A stretch of 64,000 nt of DNA from Paraburkholderia caffeinitolerans. Lineage in GTDB: Bacteria > Pseudomonadota > Gammaproteobacteria > Burkholderiales > Burkholderiaceae. The stretch's first letter is position 1, and each line of letters starts with the position of its first letter. The position numbers and the translations under genes are program-made. The stretch is taken from assembly GCF_902859945.1 (NCBI RefSeq), contig NZ_CADIKL010000002.1, positions 186,001-250,000 on the forward strand, given 5' to 3'. This document shows positions 8,141-15,725 of the stretch, piece after piece. The notes below the pieces were generated by a model. That model saw only the letters and a list, made by a program, of their open reading frames with translations. It searched no databases and was not told where the DNA came from.

Positions 8141-9532
8141 GTGAACCCAACAACGCCGTCGAACCAATCGATTCTGATCCGCAACCCCGCCGCCGTCATG
8201 AGCGGCCGCCCCGGTGACCAGGCACGCCTCGGCCAGGTCGATCTGCGGATCGCCAACGGCCGGATCGAATCGATCGCGCCCAATCTCACGCCGCTTGCCG
8301 GCGAACGCGTGATCGATGCGCGCGACTGCGTCGTCTATCCGGGCTGGGTCAACACCCACCATCACCTGTTCCAGAATCTGCTCAAGGCCGTGCCTTCGGG
8401 CATCAACGCCGATCTTCAGGACTGGCTCGCCGCCGTGCCTTATCCGCGCCTTGCGCGCTTCACGCCCGAACTCGCGCGCACGGCCGCGAGGCTCGGCATG
8501 GCCGAGATGCTGCTCTCGGGCGTGACCACCTGCGCCGACCATCACTACCTGTATCACGCGCACGGCACGGTGGAAACCGGCGACCTGCTGTTCGAGGAAG
8601 CCGCTGCATTCGGCCTGCGCTTCGTGCTGTGCCGGGGCGGCGCGCTGCAATCGGCGGGCGATCACCCGGGCTTCTCGAAGACCGTGTTGCACCCGGAAAC
8701 GCTCGACCAGATGCTCGCCGACATCGAGCGCCTCAAGGCGCGCTATCACGATAGCAGCGCGGCATCGATGCGCCGCGTGGTGGTCGCGCCCACCACGCCC
8801 ACCTTCTCGCTGCCGCCCGAACTGCTTCCAGAGCTTGCGCGCGCCGCGCGCGGGCTGGGTCTGCGCATGCATACGCACCTTTCGGAAACCACGCGCTATG
8901 TCGACTTCTGCCGCGAGCGCTTCGGCAAGCTGCCGGTGGAGTTCGTGGCCGACCACGGCTGGCTCGGCCCCGACGTATGGTTCGCGCACCTCGTGCATCT
9001 CGAAGCCAGCGAGATTGCGATGCTGGCCGAATCCGGCTCGGGCGTCTCGCATTGCCCGGTCAGCAACGCGCGCCTCGGCAGCGGCATCGCGCCCGCGCCG
9101 CGCATGGCCGCCGCCGGCATGCCGGTGTCGCTGGCCGTCGACGGCGTGGCGTCCAACGAATCGGGCAGCATGACCCACGAGGCAAACTTCGCGTGGCTCG
9201 TGCACCGTGCCGCGCATGGCGCGGCGGCGACCACGGTGGAAGAAATCATCCATTGGGGCACGGCCGGTGGCGCGCGCGTGCTCGGGCTCGACGCCGTGGG
9301 CACGCTCGCCCCGGGCCAGGCCGCCGACCTCGTGCTTTACGACCTCAACGCGCTGCGCTTCGACGGCTTCCACGACCTCGCGGTCGCGCCCGTTGCGGCG
9401 GGTGAGCCGGTGCGCGTGCGTCATAGCATCGTCAACGGGCGCGTGGTGGTGGAGAACGGCGAAATTCCGGGCCTCGATCTCGAGGCGCTGCGCCGTGATG
9501 CGGCACAGGGCGTGCGGGAACTGCTGGATTGA
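8141..9532 (+). CDS. 8-oxoguanine deaminase-like amidohydrolase (AtzB/TrzN/SsnA group)
   Basis: 463 aa from a GTG start at 8141, with AAGG ten bases upstream. It belongs to the amidohydrolase superfamily subtype that deaminates purines and triazines. The N-terminal metal site is N-T-H-H-H-L-F-Q-N-L; further ligands are in H-T-H-L-S-E and the late A-V-D-G-V-A-S-N-E segment; D-H-H-Y-L is typical of the 8-oxoguanine deaminase/hydroxydechloroatrazine ethylaminohydrolase group. Family enzymes in Pseudomonas turn 8-oxoguanine into urate. Its position behind a purine permease supports a purine substrate, but related triazine enzymes cannot be excluded. Confidence 0.8.
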   Translation: MNPTTPSNQSILIRNPAAVMSGRPGDQARLGQVDLRIANGRIESIAPNLTPLAGERVIDARDCVVYPGWVNTHHHLFQNLLKAVPSGINADLQDWLAAVPYPRLARFTPELARTAARLGMAEMLLSGVTTCADHHYLYHAHGTVETGDLLFEEAAAFGLRFVLCRGGALQSAGDHPGFSKTVLHPETLDQMLADIERLKARYHDSSAASMRRVVVAPTTPTFSLPPELLPELARAARGLGLRMHTHLSETTRYVDFCRERFGKLPVEFVADHGWLGPDVWFAHLVHLEASEIAMLAESGSGVSHCPVSNARLGSGIAPAPRMAAAGMPVSLAVDGVASNESGSMTHEANFAWLVHRAAHGAAATTVEEIIHWGTAGGARVLGLDAVGTLAPGQAADLVLYDLNALRFDGFHDLAVAPVAAGEPVRVRHSIVNGRVVVENGEIPGLDLEALRRDAAQGVRELLD

Positions 9533-9869
9533 GTGTGCGATGAGGCGGGTGCAGGCGTCAGGCGCTTGTGCCCGCCCGTTCAATGAGTTCGGCGCTGGCT
9601 TCGTGCAGGACGACTTGCCCAGCATCGATGCGCGCAAGGATCTGCACCACCAGCAAACCACTGAACGTACCGCGCATGAGCAAACGCCCATCAGCACGAT
9701 GGATCTACGTGCGGCGAATTCTGGAGACCACCAAGGGTCGTTAACGATTGTCCGGCATAGAGACTGAACAGGCTACTTTTGACCGCTAACCAGAGATCAT
9801 GCGATTTACGAGATGGGATGAGCAGCGCTTCTTTTAGGATCGTGAGCGCTAAACCATCAGAGGAATATC
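9533..9869. other. Intergenic stretch at the left edge of an AT-richer island
   Basis: This stretch separates the amidohydrolase from the AT-rich pair downstream. The minus strand holds a short open stretch of about 39 codons (roughly 9560-9680, ending at a TGA near 9561) that I cannot assign; it may be a remnant of a displaced gene. The part right of about 9720 is AT-richer. No tRNA or clear attachment site was found. Confidence 0.35.
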
Positions 9870-10925
9870 GTGTATCTCTTCGACAAAGAACTTCCGTACT
9901 ACAAAACTACGTTTTGGACAAGGCAATGGAACCACTGCGAAGGTTGCAAAGCGGTGGACGTGCAAGGCATCTCACTCGACAAGGCACCGCCGCCGCTGCC
10001 GCGCTCATCCAGAGATCAATCCGTCCAACAGAAAATAATCAAGGTTCCACCCTTCGACATTCAGGAAATACCCGACGCAATGCGACTTGAGGGTATGCCC
10101 GTTGCCGCGAAACTCATGCAAAGATGGTTTGCTGGCGTGCTCAACTATGCACCGACCGACGACGATCTCAAGGCCGAGGTTAACCAAAATGGCGAACCAT
10201 ATCCTCCCTGCATGTACGACACCGCCACGATCCGGATGAACTGGATTCTAAAGTTCAAGCGGGCAGAAAAGAAGTATCTCGACCTGTTAGCCAAGCAAAT
10301 TCATAGCCAAATAGCACATGACAAACTGAAAATTATATTGATGCGATATCGAAATATAGCTTTGCCGTTCAATACGTGGAAAATATGTAAGAAAAATATG
10401 CCTGCTTTACACCGTCATTTCCAGTTTCAGTATATCAGTGTTGGAAGTTCGTTATCGCAAAAGATCGACGAATTCATTGAATCACAGTTTCACAGGGCTG
10501 GCGTCCCTGATGATCTTACCGGTGCACTTGGATCCTTCAACCTCTACGCTGCTCCAGCAGACGTGACAATCGACCCCATCGAGCGAGAGGCTGTAGTATC
10601 GAGTGTCTACGTATACGTCAAGGATAGCTACGACTTCACCGACAAATCTGGAGATGCATTATCACAGTATCTCGGCCATTGGAGCAGCAAAGGGGTGATC
10701 ATTGTGCCGTACAATGGGATTGTGGGGCAACTTAATATCCCATCCCTGTATTTTCCTTATCCGGTTGCACGCGGCGATGTGCGAACGAAAGGCAATGTTT
10801 ATTATCCAGTGCATAATAGGGATTTTCGTCAGTGGGCAATAAAGCACCAGAGAGGCGGTGATTTCATTATTTTTTCCGATCTCGCGCGTTGTCGCCTTCG
10901 CACGCCTATACGGGTCAAGCTATGA
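9870..10925 (+). CDS. DUF6402-like protein of unknown function
   Basis: 351 aa from a GTG start with AGAGGA just upstream. There is no signal peptide or membrane segment. The C-terminal half has the segment V-Y-V-Y-V-K-D-S-Y-D-F-T-D followed by S-Q-Y-L-G-H-W, which I recall as the core of the DUF6402 family, common in Burkholderia and often near type VI secretion or polymorphic-toxin genes; no such genes are visible here. Base composition is markedly AT-richer than the flanks, which suggests horizontal acquisition. Its stop overlaps the start of the next gene by four bases (ATGA), so the two are translationally coupled. The biochemical role is unknown. Confidence 0.6.
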   Translation: MYLFDKELPYYKTTFWTRQWNHCEGCKAVDVQGISLDKAPPPLPRSSRDQSVQQKIIKVPPFDIQEIPDAMRLEGMPVAAKLMQRWFAGVLNYAPTDDDLKAEVNQNGEPYPPCMYDTATIRMNWILKFKRAEKKYLDLLAKQIHSQIAHDKLKIILMRYRNIALPFNTWKICKKNMPALHRHFQFQYISVGSSLSQKIDEFIESQFHRAGVPDDLTGALGSFNLYAAPADVTIDPIEREAVVSSVYVYVKDSYDFTDKSGDALSQYLGHWSSKGVIIVPYNGIVGQLNIPSLYFPYPVARGDVRTKGNVYYPVHNRDFRQWAIKHQRGGDFIIFSDLARCRLRTPIRVKL

Positions 10926-11281
10926 AAAAATTGGCAATCGCCATCGCCATACTGACGCTTACCTGGCTCTTCATTGCACACCGATCAGATGCCAATGCGC
11001 GTGGTTGCGTACGCAGCCCATCGCCCGATGGCCGCTACATTGCTGAGGAATGCATGCTCGATTGGCACCACGACGAAAATCCCAAGTACGTCGGCCGCGT
11101 CTACGATGCAGCCTCCGGCAAGCTGATCGTCCGACGAACGTTTCACACGCCGGTCCCGGAGATTACATGGGTCGATAACCATCTTTTGTTTCAGAGGGGC
11201 GGTGACGACGAAGATCTGGTGATCCTTCCACCTTCGCTCCAGGATCGCGTCGTTAGTGCATTCTGGCAATTGACCAGGTGA
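10922..11281 (+). CDS. Small exported protein coupled to the DUF6402-like gene
   Basis: 119 aa. The N-terminus (M-K-K-L followed by about 16 hydrophobic residues, then A-N-A-R-G) looks like a Sec signal peptide or single membrane anchor; there is no clear lipobox. The mature part has an S-P-D-G-R-Y motif and is rich in Asp, His and Arg. The ATG overlaps the TGA of the preceding gene. A coupled large plus small exported protein is the arrangement of many effector/immunity or adaptor pairs, but no toxin domain is visible, so this is only a hypothesis. Confidence 0.65.
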   Translation: MKKLAIAIAILTLTWLFIAHRSDANARGCVRSPSPDGRYIAEECMLDWHHDENPKYVGRVYDAASGKLIVRRTFHTPVPEITWVDNHLLFQRGGDDEDLVILPPSLQDRVVSAFWQLTR

Positions 11282-11302
11282 TAAGCGCGGGGTATGCAGC
11301 CC

Positions 11303-12232
11303 TCACCCAAGCCGGTAGACCCCTTCCCCATCCACAACGACCCGCCCATCAGCCACCAGCTCGGCCAGATGCTGCGAAATCGTCCGCGTCTCGGCGGACA
11401 CTACCCAGGGCCCCTCGTACCCCAGCGGATAAAGCAGCCGCTGCTCGACCAGTTGCTCCAGCGTCTTCGGCGATTCCTTTAGCCGCGCCAGCAGGCGCTG
11501 TTCGCGCTCGTCGATTTTGGCGCCGAACGCCGCGAGATCGCGCAAGAAATGTTCGCGGTCGGTGTACACGCCGCGATGATGCGACGTGACCCAGACCTTC
11601 GCCGGAATATCGGCCAGCCGCGCGATGCTGCGGCGAAAATCGCGCAAGCTCGAACTGCCATCGCCGTAGTAGGGCCCGAAGCCAGTCAGGTCGATGTCGC
11701 CGGTGAAGGCCACGCCCTCGGGCTCGACCAGCAGGACACAGTGGCCAGCGGTATGGCCGGGCAAATGAAATGCGCGTATACGCGACTGGCCGAGATCCCA
11801 GCACGCCCCATCCACATAGCCTTGCGCGTCCGGACGCGGCGCATAGAAGAAGTCGCGCTGAAGCATGGCCAGCAACGCGGCCTTGTCCTTCGCGCCAGTG
11901 CCATACGCCGCGAACATGCCTTCCGAACTGCGAATCGCCGGCAAATCGGCCTCGTGCACATGGACAGCGGCGCGGGGAATGCGATGAAGGCCCGCCATAT
12001 GGTCTTCGTGCACGTGCCCCATGACCACCAGTTCGGTCGCCTCGAATTCAGCGCCGATGTGGTTCGAGACTAGCGGCGTGTCGAAAGCCGCGCGCGTGTC
12101 CGAGCCGCGAATGAGCACCTGATTGCCATCCGGGTACTTGCCGCTCTTCGCGCCGAACAGCACGGAAACGCGGCCGAAATCGGCGCGCGCGATGGTGATG
12201 GGTGAAGCGGAACTGCCGGGAGTCTGGTCCAT
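11303..12232 (-). CDS. MBL-fold metallohydrolase
   Basis: 309 aa. Metal ligands of the metallo-beta-lactamase fold are visible: H73, H75, D77 and H78 in G-H-V-H-E-D-H, H160 in L-P-G-H-T, D179 in T-G-D-I-D and a late His in T-S-H-H-R (residues 217-219). The C-terminal third (from about residue 230) is helical and resembles the winged-helix tail of LACTB2-like hydrolases, including T-I-S-Q-H-L-A-E-L. The likely substrate is an ester, thioester or nucleic acid; it cannot be named. The yjdM gene lies about 40 bp upstream on the same strand. Confidence 0.85.
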   Translation of the reverse strand: MDQTPGSSASPITIARADFGRVSVLFGAKSGKYPDGNQVLIRGSDTRAAFDTPLVSNHIGAEFEATELVVMGHVHEDHMAGLHRIPRAAVHVHEADLPAIRSSEGMFAAYGTGAKDKAALLAMLQRDFFYAPRPDAQGYVDGACWDLGQSRIRAFHLPGHTAGHCVLLVEPEGVAFTGDIDLTGFGPYYGDGSSSLRDFRRSIARLADIPAKVWVTSHHRGVYTDREHFLRDLAAFGAKIDEREQRLLARLKESPKTLEQLVEQRLLYPLGYEGPWVVSAETRTISQHLAELVADGRVVVDGEGVYRLG

Positions 12233-12273
12233 GTCGATCCGCCTCTTTACCGCATCTTTCTCGCGTCTTTCCG

Positions 12274-12618
12274 TTAAGCCTTCTTGACGAATTCCGACTT
12301 CAGGCTCATTGCGCCAAAACCGTCGACCTTGCAGTCGATGTCGTGGTCGCTATCGACGAGGCGAATGTTCTTCACCTTGGTGCCCATCTTGATCACGCCG
12401 CCACCGCCCTTCAGCTTCAGGTCCTTGATGACGGTGACGGTATCGCCGTCTTGCAAAATATTGCCCGCCGAATCGCGATACACCTTGCCCGCAGGCTCGG
12501 CTGCAGCGGCCTCGGCGTTTGCGGCCCACTCGTGGCCGCATTCCGGGCAGATATAGACGGCGCCGTCTTCATAGGTGAATTCGGAATTGCATTGCGGGCA
12601 CGGCGGTAATGCGGTCAT
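12274..12618 (-). CDS. yjdM: YjdM (PhnA) zinc-ribbon protein
   Basis: 114 aa from the ATG at 12618, with GAGAG seven bases upstream; the upstream in-frame TTG at 12624 was not used. An N-terminal zinc ribbon (C-P-Q-C at about residues 7-10, C-P-E-C at about 24-27) is followed by the PhnA-type C-terminal domain beginning [13 protein letters not shown]. The E. coli homologue was named PhnA but is not needed for phosphonate use; its role is unknown. Length and motifs are typical. Confidence 0.9.
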   Translation of the reverse strand: MTALPPCPQCNSEFTYEDGAVYICPECGHEWAANAEAAAAEPAGKVYRDSAGNILQDGDTVTVIKDLKLKGGGGVIKMGTKVKNIRLVDSDHDIDCKVDGFGAMSLKSEFVKKA

Positions 12619-12669
12619 GTTCAACTCTCAAGCTTGTTTAAAGCGGTTATTACGTAGCAAGCGACGTAG

Positions 12670-12858
12670 TCACTTGCGCAAGCGCGTGCCGACGGTGCTC
12701 TTCGTCTTGTAGGTCACGCCATGCTGCGCGAGGTATTCGCGAATCAATTGCCGGACCACCTGCGAAGGCGTCAAATCCTGTGCCGAGCACAGCTCTTCAA
12801 ATGCCGCCTTCTTTGCGGGGTCGATCAGAATCGTCAGTCGGGCGCTCTTGGTTTCCAT
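12670..12858 (-). CDS. Ribbon-helix-helix (CopG-type) DNA-binding protein
   Basis: 62 aa from the ATG at 12858. The pattern K-S-A-R-L-T-I-L-I-D (beta-strand), a helix from P-A-K-K-A-A-F-E-E-L, the turn with D-L-T-P-S-Q and a second helix V-V-R-Q-L-I-R-E-Y-L is that of a ribbon-helix-helix repressor, with a short basic tail. A degenerate ATGTTAA-type palindrome lies just upstream of its start and two perfect copies lie 650-770 bp away in front of the hyf-like operon, so it is a candidate for the protein that reads them. That link is inference only. Confidence 0.75.
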   Translation of the reverse strand: METKSARLTILIDPAKKAAFEELCSAQDLTPSQVVRQLIREYLAQHGVTYKTKSTVGTRLRK

Positions 12859-12882
12859 CACGCGGGTCTTGGGAGTTCAGAT

Positions 12883-12901
12883 ATGTTAATCAAATTATAA
12901 T
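12883..12901. promoter_or_regulatory. Degenerate third copy of the ATGTTAA palindrome
   Basis: ATGTTAA at 12883-12889 is followed after five bases by TTATAAT, matching the right arm TTAACAT of the two perfect copies (13512-13530 and 13606-13624) only in part. It lies about 24 bp upstream of the ribbon-helix-helix gene start. It may be a weak autoregulatory site, or chance in an AT-rich promoter. Confidence 0.3.
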
Positions 12902-13017
12902 CGAATCCCGAGACCCGTTGTGGATCATGGCCCTCTCGCGGGTTGATCGGATCGTAGCGCAATCGATTTACCCGCCCCCAAATCGATCCCAACCGGCCCC
13001 CACTTCCCGTTCAGCGC

Positions 13018-13461
13018 TCACGCGCTATCCGCAAGCACGCCATCCAGAAACTCGCCGAGCCGCGAGTCCCAGTCCGTTTCCCGCGCGTCAATCTCAAGCG
13101 TCTCGACGCAGGCCATGTGCCGGTCGAAGCGCATGACGCTGTGCCGTTGAGGCGGCAGCGTATCGCCGAAGAAGAGGCCCGCCTCGTCCAGCAGCAGACA
13201 AGGCTTGTCCCTGTAGCGAGCCGCCATCACCGAAAGCCGATCCTGGACATGCCGCGCCGATTGCGCCGGATACACGAACACGAGATTCACGCCGGCTGCA
13301 TCGAGCCGCTCGCTCAATGCCGCAAAGCGGTGCAGCAACTGGAACCCGCGCCCGCCTGCCCGGCCAACGCCCACAGCAATGAGCCCGCGCTCGCCACCCG
13401 CGTCGCGCAAGCGTATCCGTTTGCTTTCATGGGTCAGCAATGGAACATCCACTTCAATCAT
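13018..13461 (-). CDS. Thioredoxin-fold-like protein lacking redox cysteines
   Basis: 147 aa from the ATG at 13461, with GGGAG seven bases upstream. The layout (strand G-L-I-A-V-G-V, helix F-Q-L-L-H-R-F-A-A-L-S-E-R-L, strand N-L-V-F-V-Y-P, later strand C-L-L-L-D-E) resembles the AhpC/TSA-like thioredoxin fold, but the C-x-x-C or peroxidatic Cys position is absent; the only Cys residues are in P-C-L-L-L and A-C-V-E. It is divergent from the hyf-like operon and shares its control region, so it may be an accessory factor for that complex, loosely analogous to the HyaE-type thioredoxin-like chaperones of hydrogenases. The fold assignment is tentative. Confidence 0.6.
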   Translation of the reverse strand: MIEVDVPLLTHESKRIRLRDAGGERGLIAVGVGRAGGRGFQLLHRFAALSERLDAAGVNLVFVYPAQSARHVQDRLSVMAARYRDKPCLLLDEAGLFFGDTLPPQRHSVMRFDRHMACVETLEIDARETDWDSRLGEFLDGVLADSA

Positions 13462-13511
13462 GCGCCTACTCCCCTGCAACGCTCCCACCTGATCCAGCCA
13501 AGTGCAATAGC

Positions 13512-13530
13512 ATGTTAATCATCTTAACAT
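13512..13530. promoter_or_regulatory. Palindromic operator candidate, copy 1 (ATGTTAA-N5-TTAACAT)
   Basis: Perfect 7-bp arms ATGTTAA and TTAACAT are separated by TCATC. It is preceded by ATAGC, exactly as in copy 2. It lies about 50 bp upstream of the thioredoxin-like gene start and about 190 bp upstream of hyfB. The arms and spacer length are identical to copy 2, so both are probably bound by the same dimeric regulator. Confidence 0.65.
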
Positions 13531-13605
13531 CTCATTTAAACGTACGTCAGGTCGCACCTGGGGCATACCAACACCCTCTGGAAACGTAAAATCGATTCTG
13601 ATAGC

Positions 13606-13624
13606 ATGTTAATGTTGTTAACAT
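13606..13624. promoter_or_regulatory. Palindromic operator candidate, copy 2 (ATGTTAA-N5-TTAACAT)
   Basis: The arms ATGTTAA and TTAACAT are the same as in copy 1, around the spacer TGTTG. It is centred 94 bp from copy 1, close to nine helical turns, so the two sites would face the same side of the DNA and could support looping. It lies about 90 bp upstream of hyfB. Confidence 0.65.
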
Positions 13625-13715
13625 ACTGTGTTAACCGCATGCGCTTTCCTCCTGAAAGCCGCATGAGACCCAGCGCCCACCCACGACTCGCCCAGCCCAG
13701 CGGAGACCCGGCTCG

Positions 13716-15725
13716 ATGGAACCTCGCCTCGTGATCCAGCTTGCGCTCGGCATCGTTGCGGGCTGGCTGGCGATCGGGTGCGCGGGCCTCGCGTATGCGC
13801 GCCGTACGCGCGTGGTCGCGCATGGGCTGTTTCCCGCTGGCGCGCTGCTCGGCGTGCTGCTGTTCGGGCTGGGCGTCTACGCCATGCGCGGCCCGGCGCA
13901 AACGCTCGTGCTACCCATCGGCCTGCCAGGTTTGCCGTTCCACGAGCGCATCGACGCGCTTTCGGCCTACTTTCTCGCCGTGCTCGGCCTCGTGAGCGCC
14001 GGCGTGAGCGCGTTTTCGTCGGGTTATTTCCGCAAGGGCGAAGGCACGCCGCCGGGCCTGCTGTGCTTCGAGTACCACGTGTGCCTCGCAAGCCTCGCGC
14101 TGGTTCTACTCGCCAACGACGCGTACGGCTTTCTCGTCGCCTGGGAAATGCTGACGATCTCGGCCACGTTTCTCGTCATGAGCAATCACCGCATCGCCGA
14201 GATTCGCGGCGCGGCGTTTCTCTACTTCCTGATCTCGCATGCCGGTGCGCTGGCGCTGATCATTTCATTCGGATTACTACAGGCTGGCACCGGCGACTAC
14301 ACTTTCGACACCATGCGCGCTCAGCACCTCGCGCCGTTCTGGGCATCGGTGGCCTTCCTGCTCGCGCTGGCCGGCTTCGGCGCGAAGGCCGGCATATTTC
14401 CGCTTCATGTCTGGCTGCCCGAAGCGCATCCCGCCGCGCCCTCGCCGGTCTCGGCGCTCATGAGCGGCTTCGTGCTGAAAGCCGGGCTCTACGGCTTGCT
14501 GCGCACGGTCTTCGACCTGCTACATCTGCAAATCGCCTGGTGGGGCGTGCTGATGCTCGCGCTCGGCCTCTTCACCGCGCTATTGGGCGTGGTGTTCAGC
14601 GCGATCCAGTCCGATATGAAGCGGCTGCTCGCGTATTCGTCGATCGAGAATATCGGCCTGATGTTCGTGAGTCTCGGGCTCGCGGTGCTGTTTCGCGCGT
14701 TCGGCATGAACGGGCTCGCGGCGCTGGCCATGACGGCGCTGCTTTATCAGATCGCGAGCCATGCCGCGTTCAAGAGTCTCCTGTTCGTCGGCACCGGCGC
14801 GGTGCTGCACGCCACGGGCGAGCGAAATCTCGGCCGCCTTGGCGGCCTGATTCACCGCATGCCCTGGACCGCCTGGGCTGCGCTCGTCGGCGCGCTCGCG
14901 AGCGCCGGACTGCCGCCGCTCTCGGGCTTCGTGTCCGAATGGCTGTTGCTGCAAAGCTTTCTGTTCACGCCCGGGCTGCCGAACGCATTCCTTAACATGG
15001 CCATTCCGCTGATTGCCGCGCTGATCGCCCTGGTCGCCGCGCTCGCGGGCTACACCATGGTCAAGTTCTTCGGCATCGTGTTTCTCGGGCAGCCGCGCGA
15101 GGCGTCGCTGGCCCGTGCGCGCGACGCCGGCCGCTGGGAGCGCGCGGGCTTCGGCTGGTTTGTCGCCGCCTGCGTGCTGCTCGGCCTCATGCCGGTGCAG
15201 ATGGTGCGCGCGCTCACGCCCGTCGTCCGGCAGCTCGCGGGCGCCGATCTCGGTGCGGCAATGCAGGCGGGCGGCTGGCTGCTGCTCGCGCCCACCGGCG
15301 TCGAGCGTGCGAGCTACATGCCCGCCGTTTTCCTCGCGTTCTTTGTGGGCTGCTGCGCGCTCGCTTACCTGCTCGTGCGGCGCTTCTATCACGGACGGCT
15401 GCGCCGCGCGGCGCCATGGGCGTGCGGCAACCCGTTCGTCACCGCGCGCATGCAGGATTCGGCCGAGGGCTTCGGCCAGCCGATCCGCGAAATCTTCGCA
15501 CCGTTGTTCCGCATCGAGCGCAGCGTGCCGTCGCCGTTCGATGCACAGCCAACTTATCGCGTCACGGCCTCCGACCGCACGTGGGCCTGGATCTACGCGC
15601 CGCTCGCTCGCGGCCTGCACTGGCTAGGCGCACTCGCGGGTCGATTGCAGGCGGGCCGCATCGCGGTCTACCTCACGTGCAGCTTTCTCGCGCTCATCAC
15701 CTTGCTCATACTGGTGCGCCGATGA
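13716..15725 (+). CDS. hyfB: HyfB-like antiporter-type membrane subunit (NuoL/NuoN-related)
   Basis: 669 aa with about 15 hydrophobic segments; GGAGA precedes the ATG by about 8 bases. The proton-conducting-transporter domain is recognisable by F-L-V-A-W-E-M-L-T-I-S-A-T (the Glu in transmembrane segment 5) and F-G-A-K-A-G-I-F-P-L-H-V-W-L-P-E-A-H-P (broken-helix Lys). It is the first gene of a six-gene operon hyfB-C-E-F-G-I with overlaps or tiny gaps. In hydrogenase-4 and complex I this subunit moves protons or Na+. The complex here may not be a hydrogenase, because its large subunit has lost the nickel ligands. Confidence 0.88.
   Translation: MEPRLVIQLALGIVAGWLAIGCAGLAYARRTRVVAHGLFPAGALLGVLLFGLGVYAMRGPAQTLVLPIGLPGLPFHERIDALSAYFLAVLGLVSAGVSAFSSGYFRKGEGTPPGLLCFEYHVCLASLALVLLANDAYGFLVAWEMLTISATFLVMSNHRIAEIRGAAFLYFLISHAGALALIISFGLLQAGTGDYTFDTMRAQHLAPFWASVAFLLALAGFGAKAGIFPLHVWLPEAHPAAPSPVSALMSGFVLKAGLYGLLRTVFDLLHLQIAWWGVLMLALGLFTALLGVVFSAIQSDMKRLLAYSSIENIGLMFVSLGLAVLFRAFGMNGLAALAMTALLYQIASHAAFKSLLFVGTGAVLHATGERNLGRLGGLIHRMPWTAWAALVGALASAGLPPLSGFVSEWLLLQSFLFTPGLPNAFLNMAIPLIAALIALVAALAGYTMVKFFGIVFLGQPREASLARARDAGRWERAGFGWFVAACVLLGLMPVQMVRALTPVVRQLAGADLGAAMQAGGWLLLAPTGVERASYMPAVFLAFFVGCCALAYLLVRRFYHGRLRRAAPWACGNPFVTARMQDSAEGFGQPIREIFAPLFRIERSVPSPFDAQPTYRVTASDRTWAWIYAPLARGLHWLGALAGRLQAGRIAVYLTCSFLALITLLILVRR

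Noticed and set aside
7814..9697. 627-codon minus-strand open frame opposite the NCS2 and amidohydrolase genes
   Set aside because: Antisense shadow of two conserved genes; low-complexity composition and no start or ribosome-binding site that fits.
9541..9720. Short minus-strand open stretch as an insertion-sequence remnant
   Set aside because: I could not match it to a transposase with confidence, so it is noted only as unassigned.
13512..13624. Reading the twin palindromes as FNR sites
   Set aside because: The arms are ATGTTAA/TTAACAT with a 5-bp spacer, not TTGAT-N4-ATCAA.
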